DNA from: Myxococcus llanfairpwllgwyngyllgogerychwyrndrobwllllantysiliogogogochensis
GTDB taxonomy: Bacteria; Myxococcota; Myxococcia; Myxococcales; Myxococcaceae
Direction: 5' to 3'
DNA length: 39,491 nucleotides
Assembly (NCBI RefSeq): GCF_006636215.1
Contig: NZ_VIFM01000083.1
Location: 1-39,491, forward strand
Program-made: the position numbers and the translations under genes
Shown: positions 11,208-20,160 of the stretch, in pieces
How positions within the stretch are numbered: the stretch's first letter is position 1
Layout: every line of letters starts with the position of its first letter
The notes under the pieces: generated by a model
The model's database searches: none
Told to the model about the DNA's origin: nothing
The model's input: only the letters and a program-made list of their open reading frames with translations

Positions 11208-11962
11208 GGCGGGGGCTTCTCCGTCTCCGCCGCGCTGGTGATGCGCACGAAGAGGTCCTCCAGCGACGCGCTCTCACCCTCGGGTCCACTCAGCCTCGCG
11301 CGAATCGCCTCCAGGCTGCCCAGCGCCATGGCCCGCCCTCCGGCAATCACCAGGAGCCGGTGGCACAGCTCCTCCACCAGCGGCAGCAGGTGCGAGGACA
11401 ACACCAGCGCCGCGCCCTCCTCCGCGCGCCGCCGCAAGGACGCCTTCATCCGGCGGATGCCAATCGGGTCCAACCCCGTGAGGGGCTCATCCAGGAGGAT
11501 GAGCTTGGGCGAGTGCAGGAAGCCGCAGGCGATGGACAGCTTCTGCTTCATGCCGCGCGACAGCTCGCCCGGCAGCGCCTTCTCCTTGCCCGTCAGCTCC
11601 ATCTCCTCCAAGAGCGCCTTGCCCCGCTCCTCCCAGTCCTCCACGCCGTAGAGGCGCGCGGTGAAGTTCAGGTGCTCCCACACCGTGAGGTAGTCGAAGA
11701 AGCGCGGCTCGTCCGGCAGGAAGGCCAGTTCACGCTTGGCGTCCACCGCGTCCTTCGCCAAATCGTAGCCCGCCACCACCACCCGGCCCGACGTGGGAGG
11801 AAGAATGCCCGCGAGGCATCGAAGCGTGGACGTCTTGCCCGCGCCGTTGGGGCCCACCAGCCCGAGCACCTCGCCGGGTGCGACCGCGAAGGTGAGGCCC
11901 TGCACGGCGTTCACCGCGCCGTAGCGCTTCTCCAGGCCCGCCACCCGCAGGACGAAGTCCAT
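11204..11962 (-). CDS. ABC transporter ATP-binding protein
   Basis: A 252-residue ATPase that powers the downstream permease. Walker A is GPNGAGKT (residues 37-44), the signature LSRGMKQK (134-141, a variant of LSGGQ common in ABC-2 exporters), Walker B LILLDEP with Asp158-Glu159, and the switch histidine in SSH (191). The Q-loop glutamine is replaced: the region reads FLPDEPRFFDYLTVWEHL, a form seen in EcsA/ABC-2 type ATPases. The ATG at 11962 lies 14 bases after the CheY gene stop, and the stop overlaps the permease start. Fits an exporter of the drug/peptide/lipid kind; no cargo can be named. Confidence 0.9.
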   Translation of the reverse strand: MDFVLRVAGLEKRYGAVNAVQGLTFAVAPGEVLGLVGPNGAGKTSTLRCLAGILPPTSGRVVVAGYDLAKDAVDAKRELAFLPDEPRFFDYLTVWEHLNFTARLYGVEDWEERGKALLEEMELTGKEKALPGELSRGMKQKLSIACGFLHSPKLILLDEPLTGLDPIGIRRMKASLRRRAEEGAALVLSSHLLPLVEELCHRLLVIAGGRAMALGSLEAIRARLSGPEGESASLEDLFVRITSAAETEKPPP

Positions 11963-11976
11963 TCGCTCGCTCGCCC

Positions 11977-12357
11977 TCAGTCCAGCTTCAGCAAGTCCCG
12001 GACGGTGTCCATCACCACCTTGGCCTGCACGGGCTTCACCAGGTACGCGCTCGCGCCCAGGGACAGGGCCCGCTCGCGGTCCGCCGCCGCGCCTTCCGTC
12101 GTGATGACGACGATGGGCACATGGCGATGGTCCGTCGCCTGACGGATGTGGTGGATGAGCTTGAGGCCATCCATCAACGGCATGTTGATGTCCGTGAGCA
12201 CCAGGTCGAAGCGTCCCTGGGTCAACTTCTTCAGTCCCTCGGCGCCGTCCTGCGCCTCGGTGCAGACCATCCCGCTGATGCGTTGCAACGCGTACATGAT
12301 GCTGCGTCGCATGGCCTGCGAGTCGTCCACCACCAGTGCTCGAATCTGCTGCGTCAT
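11977..12357 (-). CDS. Single-domain response regulator (CheY-like)
   Basis: A 126-residue receiver domain with no output domain. Acidic pocket Asp11-Asp12, phospho-acceptor Asp56 (DLVLTDINMP), switch Thr in VITTEG and Lys in LVKPVQ are all in place, so it should be phosphorylated, most simply by the CheA at 17839-20160. It follows cheB by 55 bases and precedes the ABC ATPase by 14. The motif run TDINMP...ITTEG is the same as in the CheY upstream of cheA, so the two may be paralogues with divided roles such as signal output and phosphate sink. Its target cannot be read from the sequence. Confidence 0.92.
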   Translation of the reverse strand: MTQQIRALVVDDSQAMRRSIMYALQRISGMVCTEAQDGAEGLKKLTQGRFDLVLTDINMPLMDGLKLIHHIRQATDHRHVPIVVITTEGAAADRERALSLGASAYLVKPVQAKVVMDTVRDLLKLD

Positions 12358-12412
12358 GACCCGCCCAGACTAACACCCGGGCCTCTTCCACCGCCCGCTG
12401 TTCCGCGTCCCC

Positions 12413-13450
12413 TCATCGCCGCCGCCGGGCGATGGCCGCCAGCGCGGGTCCGATTTCCCCCAGTCGCAGCACCCGCTTCACCGCCCCCGAGGCGATGGCC
12501 TCGCCTGGCATGCCGAAGACGACCGCCGTCTCCTCCGACTCGGCCCACACCTCTCCGCCCACGCGCTGCACCTCGCGCGCCCCCACCGCCCCATCCGCGC
12601 CCATGCCCGTCAGCACCACCGCCAGCGCGCGGTTGCCCAACACCTGCGCCACGCTGGTGAAGAGCCGGTCCACGCTCGGCGCGTATTTGTCCAGGTGCGT
12701 GAGCGGCGGCGTCTGCAGCTCCAGCCGAGTGCCGCGCTCCACCACCACGAGGTGCCGCCCGCCCGGAGCGATGTACACGTGCCCCGGCTGCACCACGTCG
12801 CCCTCATTCGCCTCCGTCACCGTGAAGGGGCCAATGCGGTCCAACCGGTCCGCGAAGGCCCGGGTGAATTGCGCGGGCATGTGCTGACTCACCAGCACGC
12901 ATGGCGTGGGCTCCGCGGCCAGGCCCTCCAGCACACGCTGCACCGCGGGAGGTCCTCCCGTCGAGGCGCCGATGGCCACCACCAGCGGAAGCTCGCCCGC
13001 CACCGCGAGCGCCCGAGCCCCGGGCGAGGCGTGACGCTGCCCCGGCCGCACATGCAGCGCCGCTCGCACCTTCTCCAGCAGCTCCTGGCGAAGGACTTCC
13101 AACTCCGCCGGTGTGCCCTTGGCGGGCTTGGCGATGAAGTCGAACGCGCCAAGCTCCAGCGCCTTGAAGACGTCCGAGCGGTGCGCATAGCTGGAGATGA
13201 CGATGACCGGCGTGGGCGCCGTGCGCATCAGCAGTCGGAGGAACGTGTAGCCGCCCAGCTTCGGCATCTCCAGGTCCAACGTCACCACGTCGGGCTTCAG
13301 CTCCAGGACCTTCTTCAGCCCCTCCTCACCATCGGCCGCGCGGTCCAACACCCTCACGTCCGGCGCGGACTCCAGCAGCGTGGTCAGCGTGTGCCGGTTG
13401 TGCGCGGAGTCGTCGATGACGAGCACGGAGACGCCCTTCTGCCCGCTCAT
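12413..13450 (-). CDS. cheB: Chemotaxis protein-glutamate methylesterase CheB
   Basis: 345 residues. The N-terminal receiver domain (about 1-125) has Asp13-Asp14 and phospho-acceptor Asp59 (VVTLDLEMP). A linker leads to the C-terminal methylesterase/deamidase domain (about 155-340) with the catalytic triad motifs GASTGGP (Ser), SQHMP (His) and GMGADG (Asp). CheB removes methyl groups from receptor glutamates to reset adaptation. The ATG at 13450 overlaps the cheR stop (ATGA), so expression of the methylating and demethylating enzymes is coupled. No receptor is encoded in the window, so its substrate must lie elsewhere in the genome. Confidence 0.96.
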   Translation of the reverse strand: MSGQKGVSVLVIDDSAHNRHTLTTLLESAPDVRVLDRAADGEEGLKKVLELKPDVVTLDLEMPKLGGYTFLRLLMRTAPTPVIVISSYAHRSDVFKALELGAFDFIAKPAKGTPAELEVLRQELLEKVRAALHVRPGQRHASPGARALAVAGELPLVVAIGASTGGPPAVQRVLEGLAAEPTPCVLVSQHMPAQFTRAFADRLDRIGPFTVTEANEGDVVQPGHVYIAPGGRHLVVVERGTRLELQTPPLTHLDKYAPSVDRLFTSVAQVLGNRALAVVLTGMGADGAVGAREVQRVGGEVWAESEETAVVFGMPGEAIASGAVKRVLRLGEIGPALAAIARRRR

Positions 13451-14328
13451 CGCGCCTCGCCCCCCGTCAGCCCTGGCAGCTCCGGCCGCCGGTACACCAG
13501 GTCTCCTCGCAGGTGGACCAGCTCGAAGTCGGCGCCCAGGTTGAGCAGATTCTCCGAGTGCCCCAGCAGCAGATAGCCTCCCGGCACCAGCCGGTCTCTC
13601 AGGATGCGCAGTACCCGCCTGCGCGCGGACTGGTCGAAGTAGATCATCACGTTGCGGCAGAAGACCGCGTCCATCTTCATCACCAGCTGACTGCCCGCCT
13701 CGTCCAGCAGGTTGTGGTGACCGAAGGACACCATCGCCCGGACGTCGTCGCGCACCCGCACCTTCGCGTTGCCCGCCGGAACGAAGAAGCGCTCGAGCAG
13801 GTCCGCCGACGTGGCGCGCAGCGCGGACGGCCCATACTCCGCGCGCCGCGCCATCGACAGCACGCGCCGGGAGATGTCGCTGCCGTACACCTCCACGTCC
13901 CAGTCCTCGAAGCGGCGCTCGTCCTTGAGGAGCATCGCCAGCGTGTACGCCTCCTCGCCGGACGAGCACCCCGCGGACCACAGCCGCAGCCGACGCGTGC
14001 GCCCGTTGCGCTTCTCCAACAGCGGCAACAGCTCCTCGCGGAACGCCTTGAGCTGCGAGGGCTCGCGGAAGAAGTACGTCTCGTGCGTGGTGAGCGACTC
14101 GACCGCGGCCTCCAGCTCCGCGTGCCGGTTCGCGTCGTAGCGAAGGTAGCGGTGATACGCGCTGAAATCCGGCACGCCCAGCGCCTCCAGCCGAGGCCAC
14201 AGCCGCCGCTCCATGACGAACTTCATGTCCTCATGCACCAGGATGCCGCAGTGCGAGTACACGTGGTCCCTCAGGAGCCGGAACTCCTCCGCCGTCATCT
14301 CCGGCCGGCTGTCGTCGAAGCGCGCCAC
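13447..14328 (-). CDS. cheR: Chemotaxis protein methyltransferase CheR
   Basis: About 293 residues. CheR transfers methyl groups from S-adenosylmethionine to receptor glutamates. The N-terminal helical domain (TAEEFRLLRDHVYSHCGI) is followed by the methyltransferase fold with TTHETYFFREPSQ, WSAGCSSGEEAYTLAM (SAM-binding), YGSDISRRVL and the FCRNVMIYFD motif, all typical of active CheR. I prefer the GTG at 14328 because GAGGG lies about seven bases upstream; an ATG at 14298 would also give a complete protein. The stop overlaps cheB. There is no TPR tail or receptor-tethering pentapeptide-binding extension beyond the family core. Confidence 0.94.
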   Translation of the reverse strand: MARFDDSRPEMTAEEFRLLRDHVYSHCGILVHEDMKFVMERRLWPRLEALGVPDFSAYHRYLRYDANRHAELEAAVESLTTHETYFFREPSQLKAFREELLPLLEKRNGRTRRLRLWSAGCSSGEEAYTLAMLLKDERRFEDWDVEVYGSDISRRVLSMARRAEYGPSALRATSADLLERFFVPAGNAKVRVRDDVRAMVSFGHHNLLDEAGSQLVMKMDAVFCRNVMIYFDQSARRRVLRILRDRLVPGGYLLLGHSENLLNLGADFELVHLRGDLVYRRPELPGLTGGEAR

Positions 14329-14342
14329 CCCGTGTCCCTCTC

Positions 14343-16319
14343 TCAGCGCCGAGCCAGGCGCTCCACCGCGTCCGACAGCGCCTGTCGGGCCAGGGCGTCC
14401 GACTCCGCCTCCAGCGCCCGCTGGGTGGGGCCCAGACACTCCGGCCCTCCCGAATCTCCCAGCACCCGCGCCGCCGCCGCGCGAACGTCCCAGTGCGGAT
14501 GCTCCAGCAGCGACACCGCCAACGACACGCCCTCCCGAGACACCGCTCCCGCCGACAGCACCGCCTTCACCACCTCCGCGTCCGGATGACCCGAAGCCTC
14601 TCTCAACACCCGCTCACCCACCCGCCCCAGCCGCGACAACGCGCGCACCGCCGCCACCGCGAGCGCTCCGTCGGGATGGCGGACCAGCGGCTCCAGCTCG
14701 GTGACACGGTCCATCGCGCCACTCTCACCCACCGCCTCCACCGCCGCCCGTCGCACGGAGGACTCCTCATCCTGGAGCGCGGAGCGCAAGAGCGCCCCCG
14801 CCTCGGTGCCGCCCAGTCTTCCCATGGCCCGCGCGCCCGCGGCTCGCACCGGCGCGGCCTCGTCCGCGAGCGCCGCACGCGCCAGCTCGCGTCCCACCCC
14901 GCCGTCCACCTCGCCAGCGACCTCCACCGCCGCCGCGCGCCACCGGGGGTCCACGTCCCGCGCCAGCTTGCGCAGCGAAGGCAACGCGGGGGCGCCCCCC
15001 ACCCGGCCCAGCGCGGCCACCGCCACCGGCGTCGCCCTCCGAGCCACCGCATCCTCCAGGGCCGCGAGCACCGCCCCGCGACAGCTCCCCGCGAGCACGC
15101 CCAGCGCCCGCGTCGCCGCGCCCGCCGTCACCGAGTCCCTCAGCAAGTCGACCAGGGGGCCCGCCGCCTCCGCTGAGCGCGTGCGCCCCAACGCCCGCAC
15201 GACCACGCCGCGCAAGTCGTCCTCCGCCCACTCCAGCAGCGCGCACAGCGGCGTGACGGACGTCGCATCCACCAGGTCCACCAAGGCCTCGGCCGCCGCC
15301 GCCCTCGCGGGCGCGGACAGGTCCGACATCGCCGCGAGCAACGTGCGCCCACCCTCCGCGCCCAGCCGCCCCAGCGTGCTCAGCACGTCCCGCAGCAAGC
15401 GGTCCTCGCGCGCCGCTTCGGCCACGGGCACGGCCAGGGACGCCTCCCCCAGCGCCGCCACCGCCAGCAGCGCGCCCGCGCGCACCGTCACATCCTCCGA
15501 CTCCAGCGCCTGCGCCAGCCGAGCCACCGCGTCCGGCAACCGCCGCAGCGCCGCGCGGATGACGGCCTCCAGTTCGCAGCGCCGCGCGGGCTCCACGAGC
15601 GACGCCTGCGTGCCCAGCGCCGCCAGCGCGGCCTCGCGCACCGAACGGGTGGCCGACTCCAGCCCCAGGCACAGCCGCTCCGTGGCCGCCACCTGCGGAA
15701 TGAGGCCCAGCGCACGGAAGGCACTGCGCCGCAGCCGCGCGTCGTCCAGCAGCGCCACGACCACCGGCAACGGGGGCGGACGGCGCAGCAGCACCAGTCC
15801 CTCCAGCGCGGACAGGCGCAAGAGCGGCTCCGGGTCCCCCAGCAGTCGCTCCAGCGCGCGAGCGCCGTGCTCACTGCCCACGCGGCCCAGCGCCTCCGAC
15901 ACGGCCACGCGCACGTTCAGGTCCGGGTCCTCCAGTGCCTGGACCAGCGGCGCCTCCGCCACGTGAAGTCCGAGCTGCCCGAGGATGTCCGCCGCGAACT
16001 TGCGCTGGTCCGGATCCGCGTGTCCCAGCAGCTTCACCAGGGGCCTCAAAGCTGGAAGGCCCAGTCCCACGAGCGCCTCCGCCGCCGCGTTGCGAGCCCC
16101 TGTCTCACCACGCTCGCCCAGGACTCCCACGAGACGGAGGGCCACGTCCTCGGGCGCGGCCAACCGCTGGAGCCCCTCCGCCGCCGCGTGGCGCACGCGC
16201 CAGCTCTCGTCGTGCAGCCCCTTGAGGAGCACGTCCAGGATGCCCTCGCCACGCGGGTCCAACTCCTGGAGCGCGCGGTAGCGCTCCTCCTCCGCGGGAA
16301 AGACGGGCAGGTGGCTCAT
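14343..16319 (-). CDS. HEAT-repeat protein of the chemosensory operon
   Basis: 658 residues composed almost wholly of HEAT/PBS-lyase-like helical repeats of about 31 residues, roughly twenty of them (for example LGLPALRPLVKLLGHADPD, then VAEAPLVQALEDPDLNVRVA). No enzyme motif is visible. Such solenoids are protein-binding scaffolds. Some myxobacterial Che clusters are known to carry HEAT-repeat proteins, and the position between the small membrane protein and cheR suggests a role in the signalling complex, but no partner can be named. The ATG at 16319 overlaps the stop of the upstream membrane-protein gene (ATGA), and cheR starts 14 bases after its stop. Repeats C-terminal to residue 100 are very Ala/Leu/Arg-rich and probably evolve fast. 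Confidence 0.88.
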   Translation of the reverse strand: MSHLPVFPAEEERYRALQELDPRGEGILDVLLKGLHDESWRVRHAAAEGLQRLAAPEDVALRLVGVLGERGETGARNAAAEALVGLGLPALRPLVKLLGHADPDQRKFAADILGQLGLHVAEAPLVQALEDPDLNVRVAVSEALGRVGSEHGARALERLLGDPEPLLRLSALEGLVLLRRPPPLPVVVALLDDARLRRSAFRALGLIPQVAATERLCLGLESATRSVREAALAALGTQASLVEPARRCELEAVIRAALRRLPDAVARLAQALESEDVTVRAGALLAVAALGEASLAVPVAEAAREDRLLRDVLSTLGRLGAEGGRTLLAAMSDLSAPARAAAAEALVDLVDATSVTPLCALLEWAEDDLRGVVVRALGRTRSAEAAGPLVDLLRDSVTAGAATRALGVLAGSCRGAVLAALEDAVARRATPVAVAALGRVGGAPALPSLRKLARDVDPRWRAAAVEVAGEVDGGVGRELARAALADEAAPVRAAGARAMGRLGGTEAGALLRSALQDEESSVRRAAVEAVGESGAMDRVTELEPLVRHPDGALAVAAVRALSRLGRVGERVLREASGHPDAEVVKAVLSAGAVSREGVSLAVSLLEHPHWDVRAAAARVLGDSGGPECLGPTQRALEAESDALARQALSDAVERLARR

Positions 16320-16705
16320 GAGGCGAGGACCCGGTCGGAGCCTTCCTGCGCATAGAACCAGATGGCGTAGATGCCCAGGCAGGTGCCCAGCGGGAAGTTG
16401 AACAGCCCGACGATTCCCAACACCAGCGCGAGCACCCGCGACCATCCGCGCCGCTTCAACAAGCCGATGCCGGCGATGACGCCCGGCAGGCCGAAGGCCA
16501 GGACGCACGCGCTGATGCCGCCGCCGAAGAGCCAGTAGCTCGCGCGGTCCTCGGCCAGCGACGACTCGCTCACCATCATCGCCCCGGCGAACGCGAAGAA
16601 GACGGCCAGGCCGACGCCCACGAGCACCGTCAGTGCGTTGATGGCGATGAACGCGATGCCCAGGATGCGGCGGTGGTTGTCCAAGTCACTGCGCTGCAGG
16701 TCCAT
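16316..16705 (-). CDS. Small membrane protein of the chemosensory operon
   Basis: 129 residues, function unknown. Three long hydrophobic stretches (about residues 14-44, 56-80 and 86-116) make three or four membrane helices, joined by short loops, with a charged N-terminus (MDLQRSDLDNHRRI) facing the cytoplasm by the positive-inside rule. The ATG at 16705 has GAGGAGG six bases upstream; a GTG at 16711 sits too close to that site. The gene starts 11 bases after a cheW stop and its own stop overlaps the HEAT-repeat gene, so it is part of the operon. It resembles small DUF4190-like membrane proteins in general form. It has no ligand-binding or methyl-accepting region and cannot replace a receptor. 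Confidence 0.8.
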   Translation of the reverse strand: MDLQRSDLDNHRRILGIAFIAINALTVLVGVGLAVFFAFAGAMMVSESSLAEDRASYWLFGGGISACVLAFGLPGVIAGIGLLKRRGWSRVLALVLGIVGLFNFPLGTCLGIYAIWFYAQEGSDRVLAS

Positions 16706-16716
16706 CGTCACCCTCC

Positions 16717-17241
16717 TCACTTCGACGGGCGCACCGCTTCGCGCTCCAGCTCCATGCGCAGCAACGCCTTCAAATCGAGCAGCAACCGCAGTCGGTCCGG
16801 CGGGCCGCACACGCCCACCACGAAGGGCGAGCGCCCCGACACCCTCAGCGCGGGCGCGGGCTTGATGTCACCCCGGCGAACCCGCAGCACCTCGGCCACC
16901 CGCTCCACACGCACCGCCACCCGCCGCGCGCCCAGTCGACACACCAGGAGCCGTGCCTTGCGCGACTGCACCGAAGGTTGTCCCTGAAGCCTGAAGCGCA
17001 GGTCCACCACGGGAAGGATGACGCCCCGCAGGTGGAGCACGCCCTCCACGAACGAAGGGGCATGCGGAATGGGCGTCACGCGCTGGAGCGGCAGCACTTC
17101 CTCCACCCGCTGGATGTCCAGCACGTACTCCTCTTCACCCACGAAGAACGCGCACAGCTGAACCACGGTGTCCGACTGCTCACCGGGCGCATCCGGTGCC
17201 CCCGAGGGGTGGCGCGCCAACAGGTTGACCGAGTCCTTCAT
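16717..17241 (-). CDS. cheW: CheW-like coupling protein (second of two)
   Basis: 174 residues with a CheW SH3-like fold: FFVGEEEYVLDIQRVEEVLPLQRVTPIPHAPSFVEGVLHLRGVILPVVDLRFRL in outline, the usual order of strands including the LRG turn. CheW couples CheA to receptors. The N-terminal 25 residues are an extra Pro/Gly-rich lead. The later part (VRRGDIKPAPALRVSGRSPFVVGVC) is less conserved than in the neighbour cheW. The ATG at 17241 overlaps the upstream cheW stop (ATGA). Two adjacent, divergent cheW genes suggest that they meet different partners. Confidence 0.92.
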   Translation of the reverse strand: MKDSVNLLARHPSGAPDAPGEQSDTVVQLCAFFVGEEEYVLDIQRVEEVLPLQRVTPIPHAPSFVEGVLHLRGVILPVVDLRFRLQGQPSVQSRKARLLVCRLGARRVAVRVERVAEVLRVRRGDIKPAPALRVSGRSPFVVGVCGPPDRLRLLLDLKALLRMELEREAVRPSK

Positions 17242-17804
17242 GGCGTCAGCGCCTGTTCAGGGTCCAGCAGGATGTACAGCGAGGGCCCGCGTCGACCGAT
17301 GCCCACGACACAGTCCTTGTCTCCCAGGCGCAGGCCGGGCGGCGGCGGCTCCAGCATGGAGGGCTTGAGCTTCACCACGCCGGACACGCTGTCCACCCAC
17401 ACCCCCGCCGGCCCCGTCTCCGTGCGCAACACGAGGACGCGCGCATCCCGGGGAGGCGCGGGCGCATCCGGCCCCGCGACCAGGGGCACACGCTCCGTCA
17501 GCCCCAACCGGACCTTGATGTCGTACGCGGGCAGCAGCTCTCCGCGCAGGTTCATCACCCCGAGCAGGTGGGGCTCCGCCCTGGGAATCTCCGTCAGCGG
17601 GGGCACCTTGGAGATTTCGCGCACGAGGCGGATGGGCACCGCGTAGGACTCTCCCTCCAGCAGGAAGGACAGGTACTCCTCCGGGACTTCCTCGGGCGTG
17701 GAGGATGCGACGCCGTCACTGCCGGCGGCGAAGTCCTGCAGGCCGCTGACGTCCTCGTCCGGACGGAAGAAGAAGTCGTCGAGCAGTTCGGCGAACCGGG
17801 ACAC
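17238..17804 (-). CDS. cheW: CheW-like coupling protein (first of two), with acidic N-terminal extension
   Basis: 188 residues. The C-terminal ~140 form the CheW domain (YLSFLLEGESYAVPIRLVREI, then GVMNLRGELLPAYDIKVRLG, then LLDPEQAL). The first ~45 residues form an acidic, phenylalanine-rich extension (FAELLDDFFFRPDEDVSGL) not found in minimal CheW. The frame has no ATG at a sensible place; the first good start is the GTG at 17804, 34 bases after the cheA stop, without a clear ribosome site. The stop overlaps the next cheW. The extension may bind another component of the complex; this is inference. Confidence 0.9.
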   Translation of the reverse strand: MSRFAELLDDFFFRPDEDVSGLQDFAAGSDGVASSTPEEVPEEYLSFLLEGESYAVPIRLVREISKVPPLTEIPRAEPHLLGVMNLRGELLPAYDIKVRLGLTERVPLVAGPDAPAPPRDARVLVLRTETGPAGVWVDSVSGVVKLKPSMLEPPPPGLRLGDKDCVVGIGRRGPSLYILLDPEQALTP

Positions 17805-17838
17805 AGTGGGTGAGGATAGCAGCCGGCCAAGGCGAGCG

Positions 17839-20160
17839 TCAGGCCCGCCTTCGCTCCAGGGCCAGTCCCTCTTCCAGCAGGTCCGCCACGTCCAGCACCA
17901 GCACCGGACGCCGGTTGCCCAGGTCCGTGGCACCGGAGATGCCCCGGACGGACTGCAACCTGCCGCCCAGGGGCTTGGTGACGATGTCCTGCTGGCCGTG
18001 CAGTTCGTCCACGGCGATGCCCAGCCGCTCCTGCGCCAGCCCCACCACCACCACGAAGTAGCGGCTCACCGGGCGCTCCGGCAGGCCGAACAGCCGTGAC
18101 AGCCGCACGAAGGGCAGCGTCTGCCCTCGCACGTCCAGCACCTCGCGCCGCTCCAGGGTGCGGATTTCCCGGGGCTGGACGGAGAGGATCTCCAGCACGC
18201 TGTTCAACGGCACCGCGTACGTGCGGGCGCTCACCCCCACCACCAGCGCGCGGATGATGGCGAGCGTGACGGGCAGCGTCAGGTGGAAGGCCGTGCCCTT
18301 TCCGCGCTCGCTCCACACGTCGATGATGCCGGAGAGGTTGCCCAGGTTGTTCTTCACCACGTCCAGGCCCACGCCCCGGCCGGACAGCTCGGACACGCTG
18401 CGCGCGGTGGAGAAGCCGGGCAGGAAGATGAGGTTGAGCAGCTCCCTGCGGCCCATCTCCTCCGCCTGGGCGAAGGTGATGAGGCCCCGCGTCAGCGCCA
18501 CCTCGCGCACGCGCAGCTCGTCGATGCCCGCCCCGTCGTCACTCACCTCGATGACGACGTGGTTGCCCTTCTGCTCCGCCCGCAGCGCCACCACCGCGCG
18601 CCGGGGCTTGCCCGCCGCCAGCCGCGTGTCTGGAGACTCGACGCCGTGGTCGATGGCGTTGCGGATGAGGTGCATCAGCGGGTCGCTCAGCTCCTCGACG
18701 ATGAGCTTGTCCAGCTCCACCTCGCCGCCACCGATGACGAAGTCGATTTCCTTGCCCGCTTCGCGAGTGATGCGGCGCACCAGCCGGGCCAGCTTGTCGA
18801 ACACCTGACCCACCGGCACCATGCGCGCTTCCAGCAGGCCCTCCTGCAAGGCCTCCAGCTTGCGCTCCAGGCCCCGCGTCTCGCGCGCCAGCTCCTGGCC
18901 GAACAGCTTCGACAGGGGCACCACGCCCTCCTGCCGCGCCGACTCCGCGAGCCGCTGGAGGCTGGCCTTGATGAGCAGCAACTCGCCCACCATGTTGATG
19001 AGGCCATCCAGCTTGCCGATGTCCACCCGCACCGTCTGCGTCAACGAGCGCAGCGACGGCTCCGTCGCGACGGGAGGCGCCGCCACGGGCGTCACCGCGC
19101 GGCCGGGCGCACGCCCTCCCGGCCCCTGCAGATACGTCACCAGCGAAGGGCCCGACGTGCCCGTGGCCTCCGCGCTCCCCCCGGTCTCCCCCAGCTCCGT
19201 GTCGGAGTCCGGGTCCGTGAAGGGGTGCGACGCTCCGTCTTCCATCGCGGCGCGCGCGCCCTGCTTCGACCCGCCTGTCTTCACGGGAGTCGAGCCCCCG
19301 ACGGAGGCCTCGGGCGCGGAGGCGACGCCGATGGCCCCCAGGACGATGGCGGGCGACTCGGTGGCACGAACCAGCGCCTCGGCGGAGCGGGTCGTCGCGC
19401 TGGGCGCCGCGGGCCGCACGGCGAGCGGTGACAGCTCCGCGGGCGTGCCCTTCAGCCCCGACTCCAGCTCCATCCTGGAGACCTGGGCGCCAAAGATGAG
19501 GTCGAAGGCGATGCCATGCGCGCCGCCCGGCTGGGCCGAGGGCAGCGTGCTGATCACCTCCCCCAGGGGCTTGAGGCGCGTGTTCAGGTCCGCCAGGCCC
19601 TTGTCGAAGTCGGACAAGTCAAACGCTGCGCGCACGCGCCACAGCGCCACGCCCCGGCGCACGTTCTCCCGGAGCCGGTGCTCCTCGTACTCGGTGAAGA
19701 CGGAGCGCACCTGCGCCTCCAGCTCCAACCGCTCCAGCGGGTCCTCGTCCTGCGCGACGGGCACCTCGCCCAGCTGCCCCAGCCGCTCCGCCATGCCATC
19801 CGCGCGACGGGTGAGGCCATCCGACTCCGTGCCCCGCGCCGTCTCCGCCAGCAGCGCCTGGAAGGCGTCCAGCGCTTCAATCAGCGTGTCGAGCACCGCG
19901 TCGTTCAAGTGCAGCTTGCCCAGCCGCAGCCTGTCCAGCAGGTCCTCCGTGCCATGCGCCAGCCGGGAGATGCGCTCCTGACCGAACAGCCCCGCCAGCC
20001 CCTTGAGCGAGTGCGCCGCGCGGAAGATGCCGTTGACGCGCTCGGGGTCCGCCTCCTGGCCGCGCCGCTCGTCCAGCACGAGCAGGTCCTTGCCCAGCGC
20101 CTCCAGAATCTCGGTCGCCTCGGCCACGAACTCGGCCAGCGCCTTGCTCGGAGGACTCAC
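17839..20160 (-). CDS. cheA: Chemotaxis histidine kinase CheA
   Basis: 773 residues. Domains in order: HPt (about 1-130, phospho-acceptor His50 in FRAAHSLKG), a P2-like domain (about 170-240), a long low-complexity linker (about 255-370), the dimerisation domain (from about 375, with LDGLINMVGELLLIKA), the ATPase (N box HLIRNAIDHGVE, G1 DDGAGID, G2 GRGVGLDVV, then GKGTAFHLTLP) and a C-terminal CheW-like domain (about 635-770). All catalytic features are present. The start codon is GTG at 20160, overlapping the CheY stop as GTGA. It should phosphorylate the two CheY proteins and CheB. No receptor gene is nearby, so what controls it must come from elsewhere or from an atypical input. Confidence 0.97.
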   Translation of the reverse strand: MSPPSKALAEFVAEATEILEALGKDLLVLDERRGQEADPERVNGIFRAAHSLKGLAGLFGQERISRLAHGTEDLLDRLRLGKLHLNDAVLDTLIEALDAFQALLAETARGTESDGLTRRADGMAERLGQLGEVPVAQDEDPLERLELEAQVRSVFTEYEEHRLRENVRRGVALWRVRAAFDLSDFDKGLADLNTRLKPLGEVISTLPSAQPGGAHGIAFDLIFGAQVSRMELESGLKGTPAELSPLAVRPAAPSATTRSAEALVRATESPAIVLGAIGVASAPEASVGGSTPVKTGGSKQGARAAMEDGASHPFTDPDSDTELGETGGSAEATGTSGPSLVTYLQGPGGRAPGRAVTPVAAPPVATEPSLRSLTQTVRVDIGKLDGLINMVGELLLIKASLQRLAESARQEGVVPLSKLFGQELARETRGLERKLEALQEGLLEARMVPVGQVFDKLARLVRRITREAGKEIDFVIGGGEVELDKLIVEELSDPLMHLIRNAIDHGVESPDTRLAAGKPRRAVVALRAEQKGNHVVIEVSDDGAGIDELRVREVALTRGLITFAQAEEMGRRELLNLIFLPGFSTARSVSELSGRGVGLDVVKNNLGNLSGIIDVWSERGKGTAFHLTLPVTLAIIRALVVGVSARTYAVPLNSVLEILSVQPREIRTLERREVLDVRGQTLPFVRLSRLFGLPERPVSRYFVVVVGLAQERLGIAVDELHGQQDIVTKPLGGRLQSVRGISGATDLGNRRPVLVLDVADLLEEGLALERRRA

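Noticed and set aside
9376..11289. 637-codon frame overlapping the ABC permease on the same strand
   Set aside because: Out-of-frame shadow; Gly/Ala/Arg-rich with no membrane pattern, while the 576-residue frame has clear helices and overlaps the ATPase stop.
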